64,000 nucleotides of DNA from Enterococcus ureasiticus (GCF_001730285.1 NZ_MIJZ01000001.1:744001-808000); one strand, 5' to 3'. Positions 28,596 through 39,638 are shown, numbered from the stretch's first letter. Notes: generated by a model from the letters alone, not told the origin. Program-made: numbers and translations.

Positions 28596-29432
28596 CTAAT
28601 TTCTAACGAACCACCATTCAATCTCACTAGGATCGTAAATCGTTAAAATCGTTAATTTTTTATCAACAAAAAATTCTTGTTTTTGGTCTTCTAAATGTTG
28701 CTTTAACTTTTTCATTTCTTCTTCGTGGTTTACTGTTAAAACAAAAAAATCCAATCCCAAAGATTCTTCTGAATCGGCTATTTGTCTATCCATTTTTATT
28801 GAATCATCTAAATGTATCCAAAAATTCCTATCGTTTAATGATAGTCTGTCAGCTGTTTTACTTTCAGAAACCATTCCTAAAACATCTCGATAAAAAGTGT
28901 GATGTTTAGCGTTATCTTTTACGTCCAGTTTGAGTCGATCAAATCTCACCTTAGCTGAAAGGCTAGAATATAAAACATTACTTCGATCTATCAAAGGTTG
29001 TATATCTAGGATTTCAGTTTCATTTTCATATTGATTTGCTGAACCTTGATAACTAATTTCCAGTTCATTACCTTCTGGATCTTCTAAAAACACACTTTGT
29101 CGTTGTCCTTTTTGTACTGATTTACTGATAGGATAATTATGCGTTGTAATTCTTCTCAAAAGACTACCAAACTCTTCCTCTGTTGGAATCAACAAAGAAA
29201 AGCAGACAGATTTCTCAAAAGGTTTTTTTTGACCTTCATCAGAATCTGTTTCTTCTAATATCAGTAATCGACTGTCTTTTTCTTGTGAACCAAATATAGA
29301 CAGATTATTCTCTTCTAACTTTAAAATAAACCCAAGCACATTCTTATAAAAGCTAACCATTCTCTCTACATCGTTTACACGAAGTGCAATCGTTTTCACA
29401 TATACATCTTGCGATAATTGAAACTTTTCCAT
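28596..29432 (-). CDS. two-domain VOC (glyoxalase/CatE-like) protein
   Basis: 278 residues with two VOC repeats. The first begins KTIALRVNDVERMVSFYKNV, and the second near 170 reads RLKLDVKDNAKHHTFYRDVLG. The family includes catechol 2,3-dioxygenase CatE, which needs two His and one Glu to bind metal. Here the first His position is not clearly kept (KTIALRV where HxxLxV is usual). The activity may therefore differ, and I give no substrate. Confidence 0.75.
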   Translation of the reverse strand: MEKFQLSQDVYVKTIALRVNDVERMVSFYKNVLGFILKLEENNLSIFGSQEKDSRLLILEETDSDEGQKKPFEKSVCFSLLIPTEEEFGSLLRRITTHNYPISKSVQKGQRQSVFLEDPEGNELEISYQGSANQYENETEILDIQPLIDRSNVLYSSLSAKVRFDRLKLDVKDNAKHHTFYRDVLGMVSESKTADRLSLNDRNFWIHLDDSIKMDRQIADSEESLGLDFFVLTVNHEEEMKKLKQHLEDQKQEFFVDKKLTILTIYDPSEIEWWFVRN

Positions 29433-29603
29433 TCGTCTTCCCCCTCCGAATGTCTACCACTATTTATTCTAAACATCTCTACTGATTTCAGCAAGCAAAT
29501 GCTCTTTTCAAAAAAATAATAACTATACGAAATTTTCTCCTTATATCAATTTCATTAAAGCTGCTTGAATAGCAAAACTATATTTTAATCATTTTAAATA
29601 GAA

Positions 29604-29634
29604 AAAGATGCTGAACATCGAATTCAAACATCTT
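29604..29634 (-). terminator. probable terminator of the MacB-type operon
   Basis: AAAGATG and CATCTTT arms with partial pairing inside, followed on the minus strand by T-rich sequence. It lies about 25 bases after the stop. Confidence 0.55.
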
Positions 29635-29658
29635 TATCGTAATTTTTTTATCTTTTCT

Positions 29659-30894
29659 TTAATTATAAATGGCTTTGATTGGGTCCATTCTAGACGCACT
29701 GATTGCAGGAATGATCCCGAATATTACACCTGTAAGAATAGATACCACGGTTGATATAGCAAAAATTGTAGGCGTCATAACTGGAACGATATCTACGAAT
29801 CGTCCAACTATGGTAGAAAGAAGGTAACCTAATCCAACACCTATCAATCCCCCAAGTAAAGTAATAAACGCCGCTTCTAGCAGAAATTGCATTAAAATCA
29901 TTCGAGGTTTAGCTCCAATCGCTCTGCGAATCCCAATTTCTCGTTTTCTTTCTGTAACAGAAACATACATAATATTCATCACACCAATACCACCAACTAA
30001 AAGTGAAATTGCAGTGACCGCCATCAAGAACATCGTCATACCTCCGATAGCATCTTCCATTTGCTTTTGATTCTTTTGTTCCTGATCATTTTCCTTAAAA
30101 ATACCTTTGACATCCGGATGATTTTCGGTTAAAACCTTAACGGCTTGAGCAATAACCTTTTGTTTATCTGCATCTTCTTTTAATTTAAAATTAATCCCAC
30201 TGATTGATTTTGATGTCGCTAGTTTATTGTACGAACTTCTCGATACAAAACTGCTGGACACCGTATTCCAGTCTAGTGACATCGCTTCCGAATTATCCAA
30301 TGCTTCATAATCGAACGGCTCCAAAATTCCAATTACTTTATACATATATCCATGGATTGACACAGCTTTTCCAATCAATTCACCAGGATCATCCATCTTC
30401 AAACTCGTATCAAATGTATCGTGATTCAAAACAATTACGTCTTTATTGATATCTCGATCGTCAAAATCTCGGCCATATTTAATCTTATTCTGTCCTTTAT
30501 TAGAAGTGACCATTAAACTTGCTTTAGCGCCGAAATAATCCAACTCCATCGTTAAATTATCTCCCATCATGCCATCACCATATTGAGGATAAATTGATGC
30601 AATCCCTTCAATATCTCTGACCTTTTTCATATCAACTCTGGAAAAACTATAATCAGGTTCTTCATAAGACATCATTCCCGAAGCACTTTCATCTTCCATC
30701 GTATAATGAAGCTTCACTACATCGGTATTCATAGCACTTGTTGCAGACATGACTTGCTTTTTCATGCCTTCTCCCAATGTTGAAATTGTTACAACAGAGG
30801 CAATACCGATAATAATTCCGATCATCGTCAGAAATACGCGTAGTTTATGGGCTCTTAAACTCAATAATGTACTAATCAATAGATTTGAGATCAT
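29659..30894 (-). CDS. MacB-like ABC transporter permease (FtsX fold)
   Basis: 411 residues: one N-terminal membrane helix (about 20-40), a large outer domain to about 285, and three C-terminal helices. ERKREIGIRRAIGAKP is a hallmark of the MacB/FtsX family. The start overlaps the ATPase gene by four bases. With the ATPase and adaptor it forms a tripartite-like exporter that in Firmicutes often handles antimicrobial peptides or membrane-active compounds. The substrate is unknown. Confidence 0.92.
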   Translation of the reverse strand: MISNLLISTLLSLRAHKLRVFLTMIGIIIGIASVVTISTLGEGMKKQVMSATSAMNTDVVKLHYTMEDESASGMMSYEEPDYSFSRVDMKKVRDIEGIASIYPQYGDGMMGDNLTMELDYFGAKASLMVTSNKGQNKIKYGRDFDDRDINKDVIVLNHDTFDTSLKMDDPGELIGKAVSIHGYMYKVIGILEPFDYEALDNSEAMSLDWNTVSSSFVSRSSYNKLATSKSISGINFKLKEDADKQKVIAQAVKVLTENHPDVKGIFKENDQEQKNQKQMEDAIGGMTMFLMAVTAISLLVGGIGVMNIMYVSVTERKREIGIRRAIGAKPRMILMQFLLEAAFITLLGGLIGVGLGYLLSTIVGRFVDIVPVMTPTIFAISTVVSILTGVIFGIIPAISASRMDPIKAIYN

Positions 30895-31601
30895 CGAATC
30901 ACCTCTTCTTCAAGAAATCGGCCATCCTTCATATGAATCACTCGAGTCGCATATTTTTTCATATCGTTATCATGAGTAACCATTACGATTGTTTTTCCTT
31001 GGCGATTCAACTCTGTCAATAACTCCATGATTTCCGTTCCTGTCTCACTATCCAATGCGCCTGTCGGTTCATCAGCCATGATCAAAAGCGGATCATTCAC
31101 TAAAGAACGAGCAATTGCTACACGCTGTTGTTGTCCACCAGAGAGTTCATTTACTTTTGCTTTTGTTTTTTCACCTAAACCAACCAACTCTAAATACTTT
31201 TCAGCAATCTTACGTTTTTCTTCATTACTTTTCTTTCCTTCATAAACACAAGGTAACTGCACATTTTGACTGACGTTCAATGAATTGATCAAAAAGAATT
31301 GCTGGAAAATAAAACCAAGATATTCATTTCGAAACTCAGATTTTTTATTTTCTGAAAGCTTGGAAACATCTTCCCCTTTAAACAAATAATTGCCGTCAGA
31401 AACACGATCTAAAAAACCAATGATATTCATCAAGGTTGTTTTTCCACTTCCAGATTTTCCCATGATCATAATAAATTCGCCTTCTTTGATCGTCAAATCT
31501 AATGCTTTTAGGACATGCAGTTTTTCTTTCCCAACAGGAAAATATTTATTGATTGCTTGCATCTGAATGAGAGGGCGCGGATTTTTTTCTTCTTGCATCA
31601 T
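30891..31601 (-). CDS. ABC transporter ATPase (LolD/MacB type)
   Basis: 236 residues. Walker A GKSGSGKTT, signature LSGGQQQRVAIARSL and Walker B LLIMADEPTGALDS are intact. It energises the permease encoded downstream with a four-base overlap. AGGAGG lies seven to ten bases upstream of the ATG. Confidence 0.95.
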   Translation of the reverse strand: MMQEEKNPRPLIQMQAINKYFPVGKEKLHVLKALDLTIKEGEFIMIMGKSGSGKTTLMNIIGFLDRVSDGNYLFKGEDVSKLSENKKSEFRNEYLGFIFQQFFLINSLNVSQNVQLPCVYEGKKSNEEKRKIAEKYLELVGLGEKTKAKVNELSGGQQQRVAIARSLVNDPLLIMADEPTGALDSETGTEIMELLTELNRQGKTIVMVTHDNDMKKYATRVIHMKDGRFLEEEVIR

Positions 31602-31612
31602 ATGTGCTCCTC

Positions 31613-32770
31613 CTATTCTTTAGCTGCAGGTGCTGCTTCTCCAGATTCTACATTACTCTCTTCAATTAAGTCGCCTTCTTTGATTTTCTTTTTAGAAGAA
31701 ACAATAATTCGATCAGCAGACTCTAATCCAAAATTAACGACTGTGTTTTCGCCTTTTTCTTCGCCTACCTGAATATCACGTCGGATCACTGAACCAAAGT
31801 CGTTGACTAACACATATTTTTTGCCTTCTTGATCATAGATCGCTTTTTTAGGAACTTCTATTGGTTTATTGTCTCCTAAGTTAATCGTTGCTTGCATGTG
31901 GTAGCCATTTTTAATTCCTTCTAGGCTATCTAATGATAGTTTTACGTTATAAGTAGACATCGATCCATCGGCGTTATTACTATCACTTTGATTTGCTTTG
32001 GCTTCTGGTGGATTATCGTCAATGTATGAGATTTTGCCTTTAACAGTCGTTCCACTTGAAACTACTGAAAGATTTGCTTGTTGATCGACAGAAATTTTCA
32101 TTAGATCCTTTTCATTCACTTTCCCAGCAACATACAAATCATCCGATGTTAAACGAAGAACTGGTGCATTTTCATCTTTGACTTCAGGTATTGACACTCG
32201 CCCTTTGAATTTTGCTTTTGTCGATATAAACTGTTTTGTAGATAAATCTGCAATCGTTTGATTTGAAAACAAAATTTCTTCATCTACACTATCGACTTCT
32301 GCTTGATGTTGTTCATCAATTGCCGCTCCAGTTGTGCTTCGGTCTTCTTCTTTTGTTTTATTATAATTATCGATTGCTCGATTCCATTTGTTATAAATAT
32401 TTTGTTTTTTTGTAGCTAGTTTGGTTAACGTATTATTTTGCGCTTCAATTTCTTTAGTTATTTCTTTATCTTCATATGTGAATAATTCTGTTTCAGGTTC
32501 CACAACATCTCCATTATTTACTTTAATTTCAGGAGTACTTGTCATTTTTGTGTCTTTTGAGAAAGCTTCTGCCTGTTCGGGTTGTACAACGCCGTTTATA
32601 TATACCTGTTCAATATCAGGTACTTCAAAATATTCGATTCCAAAATCTTCCACAGCTGGCTTCATATTCGACTTAGCTTCTTTTTTTCCTCCTAATAAAT
32701 TTGGAAGAACAAAAATACCAATAAATAGCACTACAACTATACCTACAATGACCATTGTTCTTTTTTTCAT
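31613..32770 (-). CDS. HlyD/MFP-type adaptor of the ABC exporter
   Basis: 385 residues. One N-terminal membrane helix (about 6-25), then a helical hairpin (about 120-160; TKEIEAQNNTLTKLATKKQN) and beta-barrel domains (APVLRLTSDDLYVAGKVNE, VPKKAIYDQEGKKYVLV). It connects the permease to the cell wall side. The ATG at 32770 is preferred over GTG at 32773 because AGGA lies seven bases upstream. Acidic Ser/Glu-rich tail at 375-385. Confidence 0.88.
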   Translation of the reverse strand: MKKRTMVIVGIVVVLFIGIFVLPNLLGGKKEAKSNMKPAVEDFGIEYFEVPDIEQVYINGVVQPEQAEAFSKDTKMTSTPEIKVNNGDVVEPETELFTYEDKEITKEIEAQNNTLTKLATKKQNIYNKWNRAIDNYNKTKEEDRSTTGAAIDEQHQAEVDSVDEEILFSNQTIADLSTKQFISTKAKFKGRVSIPEVKDENAPVLRLTSDDLYVAGKVNEKDLMKISVDQQANLSVVSSGTTVKGKISYIDDNPPEAKANQSDSNNADGSMSTYNVKLSLDSLEGIKNGYHMQATINLGDNKPIEVPKKAIYDQEGKKYVLVNDFGSVIRRDIQVGEEKGENTVVNFGLESADRIIVSSKKKIKEGDLIEESNVESGEAAPAAKE

Positions 32771-32918
32771 CACGCTTTCCTATCTCCTTTTTTAGTTATA
32801 CTTTTCATCTTTTTTAGTTATCTTACTATTTTATTTAACCATTATTTGGTTTATCATACAAGTTACATTTTTGGAATTACCGAAAAATTCAGATTTTTCG
32901 ACTTATTTCACAACTAAA

Positions 32919-32954
32919 CCCCAAAGTAAAATGAACTTGTCTTTTTACTCTGGG
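32919..32954 (+). terminator. isolated hairpin in a gene-poor stretch
   Basis: CCCCAAAGTAAAA pairs imperfectly with TTTTTACTCTGGG and is followed by ATTTTT. It faces the plus strand, but no plus-strand gene precedes it. The 530-base stretch 32771-33300 has no convincing gene. A 41-codon open frame (about 33120-32997, minus; ends KKDIGVFKQ) lacks a ribosome site and may be a gene fragment. Confidence 0.4.
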
Positions 32955-33300
32955 ATTTTTACTTTTTAGTTTATATAGCTCTATATTTTTTATTATTGCT
33001 TAAAAACACCGATATCTTTTTTCAAGAACGGATTAAGGAAAGAATTTGCCGGTATTCTGGTACGTTTGATTACATCACTCATATTTGTGCTAATTGCCAC
33101 GTAAAAAACATTAGGACTTTACAATAGGTCTGATTTTACTGAGTGATGTTTGCGCATATCAAACTTAATTATGACTGTATAAACAGCCTTCCTTCTGCTA
33201 TTCTTATAACAGAATATTTGTCACAGAAACAAGTTTTGCTGAAAAAATGTTTGAGAAATCATTTATTACCGATTTGTTCATAAAGAGCCGCTTATATTAG

Positions 33301-33948
33301 TTATTGATACACACCATTTTTCAACCAATTTAATTTAATTTTAAAATTTTCAACTATTTGTTCAATATCATATTGAGGATTTTTTTCAAGTTGTCGGTAA
33401 CCTTCCACAATCGAAGAATAAACGCTATTCATGAGCATTTGCATCAATAGTTTAAATTCTTTTTCCCCATGAATTGTTAAGTTTGAAAAGTTGATTGCTT
33501 TATAAATCTTATATCCATGACATTTTTTTTGCCAATGTTCACCTTTTTTGCTGTTTGTGCTGAATTTAGGAAAAACTCGGCTATATACTTGATCATCCAT
33601 ATGCATAAAAAGATTTTGATAAAAAGCCGCATGTTCCCCAATTAATACATCGAAAATCATTTTTGAAAAATACACGGTCATCCCCTCAAATAGTTCTCCA
33701 TCTGCTTCCTTTATACATTTTTCGATATTTTTTTTACTATCTTGTCTTAATGATTCAAAATAATAATAGTATAAATCTTCCTTATCTTCAAAATACTGAT
33801 AAAAACTGCCTCTTGGTATCTCAGCTAATTTTACGATATTGGCAATTGATGCTTCTTTCAAAGGTGTTCTAGAGAATTCTATTGATGCTGCTTCTAAAAG
33901 TCTCTGTTGTTTCTCCTCAGATAAATGAAAAAAAGTCTTTTTTGGCAT
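33301..33948 (-). CDS. TetR/AcrR family transcriptional regulator
   Basis: 215 residues. The N-terminal helix-turn-helix region is typical: RLLEAASIEFSRTPLKEASI, then VKLAEIPRGSFYQYFEDKED at about 40-59. The C-terminal ligand domain has no family hallmark. It is likely to control itself through the nested palindrome just upstream, and perhaps the exporter operon downstream, but no copy of that palindrome is seen before the adaptor gene. Confidence 0.92.
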   Translation of the reverse strand: MPKKTFFHLSEEKQQRLLEAASIEFSRTPLKEASIANIVKLAEIPRGSFYQYFEDKEDLYYYYFESLRQDSKKNIEKCIKEADGELFEGMTVYFSKMIFDVLIGEHAAFYQNLFMHMDDQVYSRVFPKFSTNSKKGEHWQKKCHGYKIYKAINFSNLTIHGEKEFKLLMQMLMNSVYSSIVEGYRQLEKNPQYDIEQIVENFKIKLNWLKNGVYQ

Positions 33949-33978
33949 TTATTACATCCCTTTCTTATATCACAATTC

Positions 33979-34020
33979 GCTATAATGACAAGGCGTCATA
34001 TGACACATTGTCATTATAGC
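33979..34020. promoter_or_regulatory. nested palindromic operator overlapping the tetR-family promoter
   Basis: A perfect 12-base inverted repeat, GCTATAATGACA (33979-33990) and its complement (34009-34020), encloses a second palindrome GTCATATGAC (33995-34004). Both outer arms contain TATAAT, so the site covers a -10 box on each strand. It ends about 30 bases before the regulator's start codon. Confidence 0.75.
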
Positions 34021-34131
34021 ATTATGAAATAAAAAAGCAATAGATCATAGATTGAATTTACCACGTTGTATACTTTTTTATAAAAAATTCGTTAGATGAA
34101 AAAATAGACGAACGATTTGATTCGTTTCATT

Positions 34132-34713
34132 CTAGCTTACATTCAGTACGTTCATTACTGCCTGTTTTACCTCTTTAACTACTTTTTCAAAGGATTGATT
34201 TGCATTGATTATATAATTGTTTTGATACGTGATTACTTTATTTTTATTCTGAGTTTCTTGGTCATACAGTGCACCACGTTGTAAAATGTTTTCTTCATTG
34301 TCTTCTCTCTTCTGCAATCTTGATAGTACATTTTTTTTAGATACTTCTAAAAAAATTGGAATAACCATATTGCCAAATTGCTTTTCGATTGCTTGGAAAC
34401 CCTTGATAGTTAAAACATCATACGCATAATGATTGGTTGTTTTTTGAATCAATTCTGCGATTCCAACGCCATATTGATTTCCATGATACGTATCATGTTC
34501 TGCTAAAGCTTCCGTTTTTAGTAAATGTTCAAATTGCTCCCTTGTTTCAAAATAATAATCTACACCGTTCAACTCTCCCTTACGAATTGAGCGCGTCGTA
34601 TGTGAAATTACTTTGTACTTTGAATTAAAAACAGCTTCAGCTACTTTCGTTTTTCCTGAGCCACTCGGACCGATAATGACAAAAAATGGATGCTTTAATG
34701 TTTTTCTTTCCAC
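34132..34713 (-). CDS. guanylate kinase-like paralogue
   Basis: 193 residues with the P-loop GPSGSGKT (15-22), the GMP-binding region SHTTRSIRKGELNGVDYYF and the lid region SRLQKREDNEEN. It resembles guanylate kinase but differs from the usual Firmicute Gmk (SGPSGVGKGT; about 205 residues). It also lacks the rpoZ/dfp neighbours of the main gmk. It is therefore probably a second, specialised copy. Substrate not determinable. Confidence 0.75.
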   Translation of the reverse strand: MERKTLKHPFFVIIGPSGSGKTKVAEAVFNSKYKVISHTTRSIRKGELNGVDYYFETREQFEHLLKTEALAEHDTYHGNQYGVGIAELIQKTTNHYAYDVLTIKGFQAIEKQFGNMVIPIFLEVSKKNVLSRLQKREDNEENILQRGALYDQETQNKNKVITYQNNYIINANQSFEKVVKEVKQAVMNVLNVS

Positions 34714-34882
34714 TGGTCATTCCTCCTTTCCCCTACTATACAATAACCAAATAATGCCTTCAAACAAAAAGACAATGATGCTTAGATTGTTAGAAAATTC
34801 TAGGCGTTTAATCGTTGCCTGTTCTAAAAAAATATGTACTTTTTTTGACTCTAGCTAACATTTTTATATTGTAAAGCAAGAA

Positions 34883-34919
34883 GAACTGTAGATCAGAAAT
34901 TCTCGCTGATCTACAGCTC
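34883..34919 (-). terminator. terminator of the beta-glucoside operon
   Basis: An 11-pair stem, CTGTAGATCAG and its complement, with a nine-base loop, 12 bases after the bglA stop and followed by T-rich sequence. Confidence 0.7.
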
Positions 34920-34930
34920 TAGCTTATTTT

Positions 34931-36391
<1,461 letters not shown>

Positions 36392-36447
36392 CTAAATTTA
36401 AAAGTATAGTGGAGCAGTTCTTTCTCGAATCATCAAAAACATTTCAT

Positions 36448-38328
36448 TTAACGTACAATTGCCAAGAAATCCTCACCATGTAAAACATCTACTTGATCCA
36501 TATCTAATACATCCAAGTAATCACCGCTATTTGTAACAACAACTGGTGTCACAATCGGATGTCCAGCTGCTTTGATCTTTTCAATATCAAATTTAACTAA
36601 TAAATCGCCTTGTTTGACTTTATCACCTTGTTTTACTAATATTTCGAATCCGTCACCATCCATCTCAACGGTATCCATTCCAATGTGCATCAAAACTTCT
36701 GCGCCATCTTCTGTTGTGATTCCAACCGCATGTCCTGTTGGAAATAGTGTTGTGATTTCGCCGTTAGCAGGAGCGTAAAGTTCACCTACGGTTGGTTCGA
36801 TCGCAATCCCTTTACCCAATGCACCAGATGAAAATACTTGGTCTTCAACTTTATCCAAAGGAATGATTGTACCTGTTATTGGACTAGTTAAAACAATTTT
36901 ATCATTTTTATTACCATTATTCACTTCTGTGTTATTTTCTTTTGATGTTTCGCTACCAGCTTCTGGTTTATCATCAAATTTTAAAATAAATGTTAATACG
37001 AAGGCAATCACAAAAGCAATCACAGTTCCGATCACAGCTGCAACTAGACCAGAAGTATCTTTCGTATCTTGAGGGATAAACCCTGGTAAACTCAATAAAC
37101 TGATCAAACCAAAGACATAGTTTTGAACATGACTGAAACCAATAAACGCACCACCAACTGCACCACCGATACAAGCTGCAATAAATGGTTTTTTAAGCGG
37201 TAATGTCACACCATACACAGTTGGTTCTGTAATCCCAAAGATTGAAGTGATCGTTGAAGATAACGCCAATCCTTTTAGTTTTACATTCTTTGTCATAAAG
37301 AAGACTGCTAAAGCCGCGCCACCTTGTGATAATACAGCTGGTAAAAGCATTGGTGCCATTGTATCCACTCCACCACCTGCTGCTGAAAGATTTAATAGCA
37401 TGATTGGAACGAAGCCCCAATGCATACCGAACATAACAAACACTTGCCATAAACCACCCATAACTGCACCGGCAATAATTGGACTGAAACCATAAATACC
37501 ATCATATCCTTTACCTAACAAATCACCTAAAATCGTTCCGATCGGGCCAATTGCAATAAATGTAACTGGTGCCATTACAAGAAAAACAGCTAAAGGAACA
37601 CAAATGATTTGTAAGAAAGAAGGAATTATTTTCTTAAAGAAACGTTCAACATAGCTTTGAACATAAACTGCTAAAATAATTGGAATGACAGATGATGTAT
37701 ACGCACTTGCCCCAATAATTACTGGAAGTCCAGCAAAACTTAACGTTTGTCCGGCCATTGCAGTAATGCTTGGATGAACGAGTGCCATTGCCAAACAGAC
37801 CGCTAAAAATTCATTCGTTTTAAATTTCTTCGCAGCAGTAAAGGCTAGAAGAATCGGTAGGAATGTGAAAATTCCATCAGCTATTGCAAAAAGAACAACA
37901 TAAACGCCTGATTCAGCAGTCAACCAATTTAATGTAACAGCTAGTGTTAAGAAGCCTTTTAAGACCCCAGCTCCAGCCATCGCACCTAAGAAAGGCGTGA
38001 ATATAGAAGAAATAATATCAATCAATTGATTAAAAATATTACCTTTAGGTCCTTCATCTTTTTCAGAATCATCGTCACCTAAACCACTATGTGCCATCAA
38101 TTCTTTATAAACATCACTTACATGACTGCCGATTACGACTTGATATTGGCCGCCACTTCTAACTACTTGAATCACATCTGGATCTTGATTTAATTTTTCA
38201 GTTTCCGCTTTTTCCTCATCTTTTAATTTGAAACGTAGACGAGTCGCACAGTGGACAACGCTATTTACATTTTCTTCTCCGCCGACTAGTGTTAAGACGC
38301 GCTCAGCGATTTCTTGATTTTTACTCAT
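36448..38328 (-). CDS. bglP: PTS beta-glucoside transporter EIIBCA
   Basis: Imports and phosphorylates beta-glucosides. 626 residues in order: EIIB (C27 in NSVVHCATRLRF), membrane EIIC (about 105-455), then EIIA with the phosphorylated H548 (LMHIGMDTVEM). A linker rich in Asn, Glu and Lys joins C and A. The upstream leader has a RAT/terminator switch. The gene is flanked by licT and bglA, forming the classical LicT-controlled set. Confidence 0.96.
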   Translation of the reverse strand: MSKNQEIAERVLTLVGGEENVNSVVHCATRLRFKLKDEEKAETEKLNQDPDVIQVVRSGGQYQVVIGSHVSDVYKELMAHSGLGDDDSEKDEGPKGNIFNQLIDIISSIFTPFLGAMAGAGVLKGFLTLAVTLNWLTAESGVYVVLFAIADGIFTFLPILLAFTAAKKFKTNEFLAVCLAMALVHPSITAMAGQTLSFAGLPVIIGASAYTSSVIPIILAVYVQSYVERFFKKIIPSFLQIICVPLAVFLVMAPVTFIAIGPIGTILGDLLGKGYDGIYGFSPIIAGAVMGGLWQVFVMFGMHWGFVPIMLLNLSAAGGGVDTMAPMLLPAVLSQGGAALAVFFMTKNVKLKGLALSSTITSIFGITEPTVYGVTLPLKKPFIAACIGGAVGGAFIGFSHVQNYVFGLISLLSLPGFIPQDTKDTSGLVAAVIGTVIAFVIAFVLTFILKFDDKPEAGSETSKENNTEVNNGNKNDKIVLTSPITGTIIPLDKVEDQVFSSGALGKGIAIEPTVGELYAPANGEITTLFPTGHAVGITTEDGAEVLMHIGMDTVEMDGDGFEILVKQGDKVKQGDLLVKFDIEKIKAAGHPIVTPVVVTNSGDYLDVLDMDQVDVLHGEDFLAIVR

Positions 38329-38360
38329 TTTATATGCCCCTTTTCCTTAATTTTTTATAT

Positions 38361-38472
38361 AAAAAAACCTAAACTGAAAAAACAATGATCTACTATACTT
38401 ACAAAAAACATAATTATAGATGAATCTCTTGTTTTTTCAATCTAGGTTTTGCCTGCTAAACAGTAACAATCC
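38361..38472 (-). promoter_or_regulatory. RAT antiterminator and terminator before bglP
   Basis: On the minus strand GGATTGTTACTG (from 38472), a loop, then GCAGGCAAAACCTAG: the LicT/BglG-type ribonucleic antiterminator. It overlaps the 5' arm of a long terminator (AACCTAGATTGAAAAAACAA...) whose 3' arm ends CAGTTTAGGTTTTTTT. Binding of LicT to RAT would prevent the terminator from forming. Confidence 0.92.
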
Positions 38473-38513
38473 GCTTCGATTGAAAGTTGAATTTTTAATG
38501 GATAATATAAACA

Positions 38514-39356
38514 CTACATTTTTTTCTCTCCAGCTACCCGCTGAATATGAATAGTCAAATAAATTTGTTCTGCTTTGTCGATCGGTTTTTGATACTTTTT
38601 GACTAAATAATCATTGATTCTTTGTACTGATTGAAACGCTTTAGGATACTTGCTTTGAATCAACTCATAAAGAAAGTCATCTTCTTCATCGTGTGCTTCG
38701 TTTTGTAAATAACGTTGGGCAAAATACTGTAAGTGCGTCACGATTCTTTGATAGTTCAATGAATCTTCATCAAATGGTTTACCGAAATAACGGCTGATGA
38801 TCGTTAAGATATCTCGTACCATTTCAGTAGCAGACATCGTCACTTCCATGTTTCCATTCGCCTGTTCGCTGTTTACAATGTGAAATGCAATAAAGCCTGC
38901 TTCACTTTCTGAAAAATCAATGTTCAGTTTTTCCTTGATCAACGCTACGCCTTTTCTAGCGATAGCAAATTCTTTAGGGTAAAACTTTTTTGTTTCAAAC
39001 ATCAAGGGGTTCGGCATCTCAATACCTTCTTTTGCTCTCATGATTGCGTAATGCACATGATCAGTCAAGGTTAAATAGATATTAGATGAAAGTTCGATTC
39101 CTAAATCTTCTTCAGCCATGTCCACAATTCTTTTAACGATCTCTACCTCTTCTAACGGAATATCCGCAAATAACTGCTGGAACTGTCCTGAAGTGATAGA
39201 ATCTTTTAGAACAAATTCTTTTTCAATAAAAGTTGGATCGATCAAATCACCGATTTTCTTTTGAAATGCTAGTCCTCGGCCCATACAGACGATTTCTTCA
39301 CCTGATTCATTTTTTGTCATGACGACATTGTTATTTAAAATTTTTTCGATATACAT
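38514..39356 (-). CDS. licT: BglG/LicT family transcription antiterminator
   Basis: 280 residues from MYIEKILNNNVVMTKN, with GTGAGG upstream; the longer reading from 39404 would begin inside the leader. It has an N-terminal RNA-binding domain (about 1-55) and two PRD domains with regulatory His residues (about 65-170 and 175-280; DHVHYAIMRAKEG, FIAFHIVNSE, LTIHIQRV). It binds RAT elements as a dimer when beta-glucosides are used and EIIBCA is not phosphorylating it. Two targets lie next to it. Confidence 0.93.
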   Translation of the reverse strand: MYIEKILNNNVVMTKNESGEEIVCMGRGLAFQKKIGDLIDPTFIEKEFVLKDSITSGQFQQLFADIPLEEVEIVKRIVDMAEEDLGIELSSNIYLTLTDHVHYAIMRAKEGIEMPNPLMFETKKFYPKEFAIARKGVALIKEKLNIDFSESEAGFIAFHIVNSEQANGNMEVTMSATEMVRDILTIISRYFGKPFDEDSLNYQRIVTHLQYFAQRYLQNEAHDEEDDFLYELIQSKYPKAFQSVQRINDYLVKKYQKPIDKAEQIYLTIHIQRVAGEKKM

Positions 39357-39385
39357 GATGAACCTCACTTTTACAAATACAAATG

Positions 39386-39458
39386 AAAAAAACCTAGAAT
39401 CCACCCAAATAAATCGCTATGGAAGATTCAGGTTTTGCCTGCCGAACAGTAACAATCC
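39386..39458 (-). promoter_or_regulatory. RAT antiterminator and terminator before licT
   Basis: On the minus strand GGATTGTTACTG (from 39458), TTCGGCAGGCAAAACC, overlapping a terminator with arms AACCTGAATCTTCC and GGATTCTAGGTT followed by seven T. LicT thus also controls its own synthesis. Confidence 0.92.
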
Positions 39459-39471
39459 TTATTACATGGAT

Positions 39472-39500
39472 ATCATAACATCTTTCTAATTTATTTGCAA
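39472..39500 (-). promoter_or_regulatory. promoter of the licT-bglP-bglA operon
   Basis: TTGCAA (39495-39500), 17 bases, TATGAT (39472-39477), just upstream of the first RAT. The neighbouring TTTTGAAAAGGGTTGCAA is loosely cre-like and could bring CcpA control, but the match is poor. Confidence 0.75.
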
Positions 39501-39563
39501 CCCTTTTCAAAAGCAATTTTAAATGAAATTTTTGGACAACTATTAAGAAATGTCAAAGTCTGA

Positions 39564-39592
39564 TTGCAAACCATTTTCAAAAGAGTTACAAT
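39564..39592 (+). promoter_or_regulatory. promoter of the rhodanese gene
   Basis: TTGCAA (39564-39569), 17 bases, TACAAT (39587-39592). The -35 side copies the sequence at 39495 (TTGCAAxCCxTTTTCAAAAG), so two divergent promoters share a similar element. Confidence 0.65.
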
Positions 39593-39638
39593 CTATTCCA
39601 TAGTTTTAAAAAATATATATTTTCAAAGGATGAGTTAC

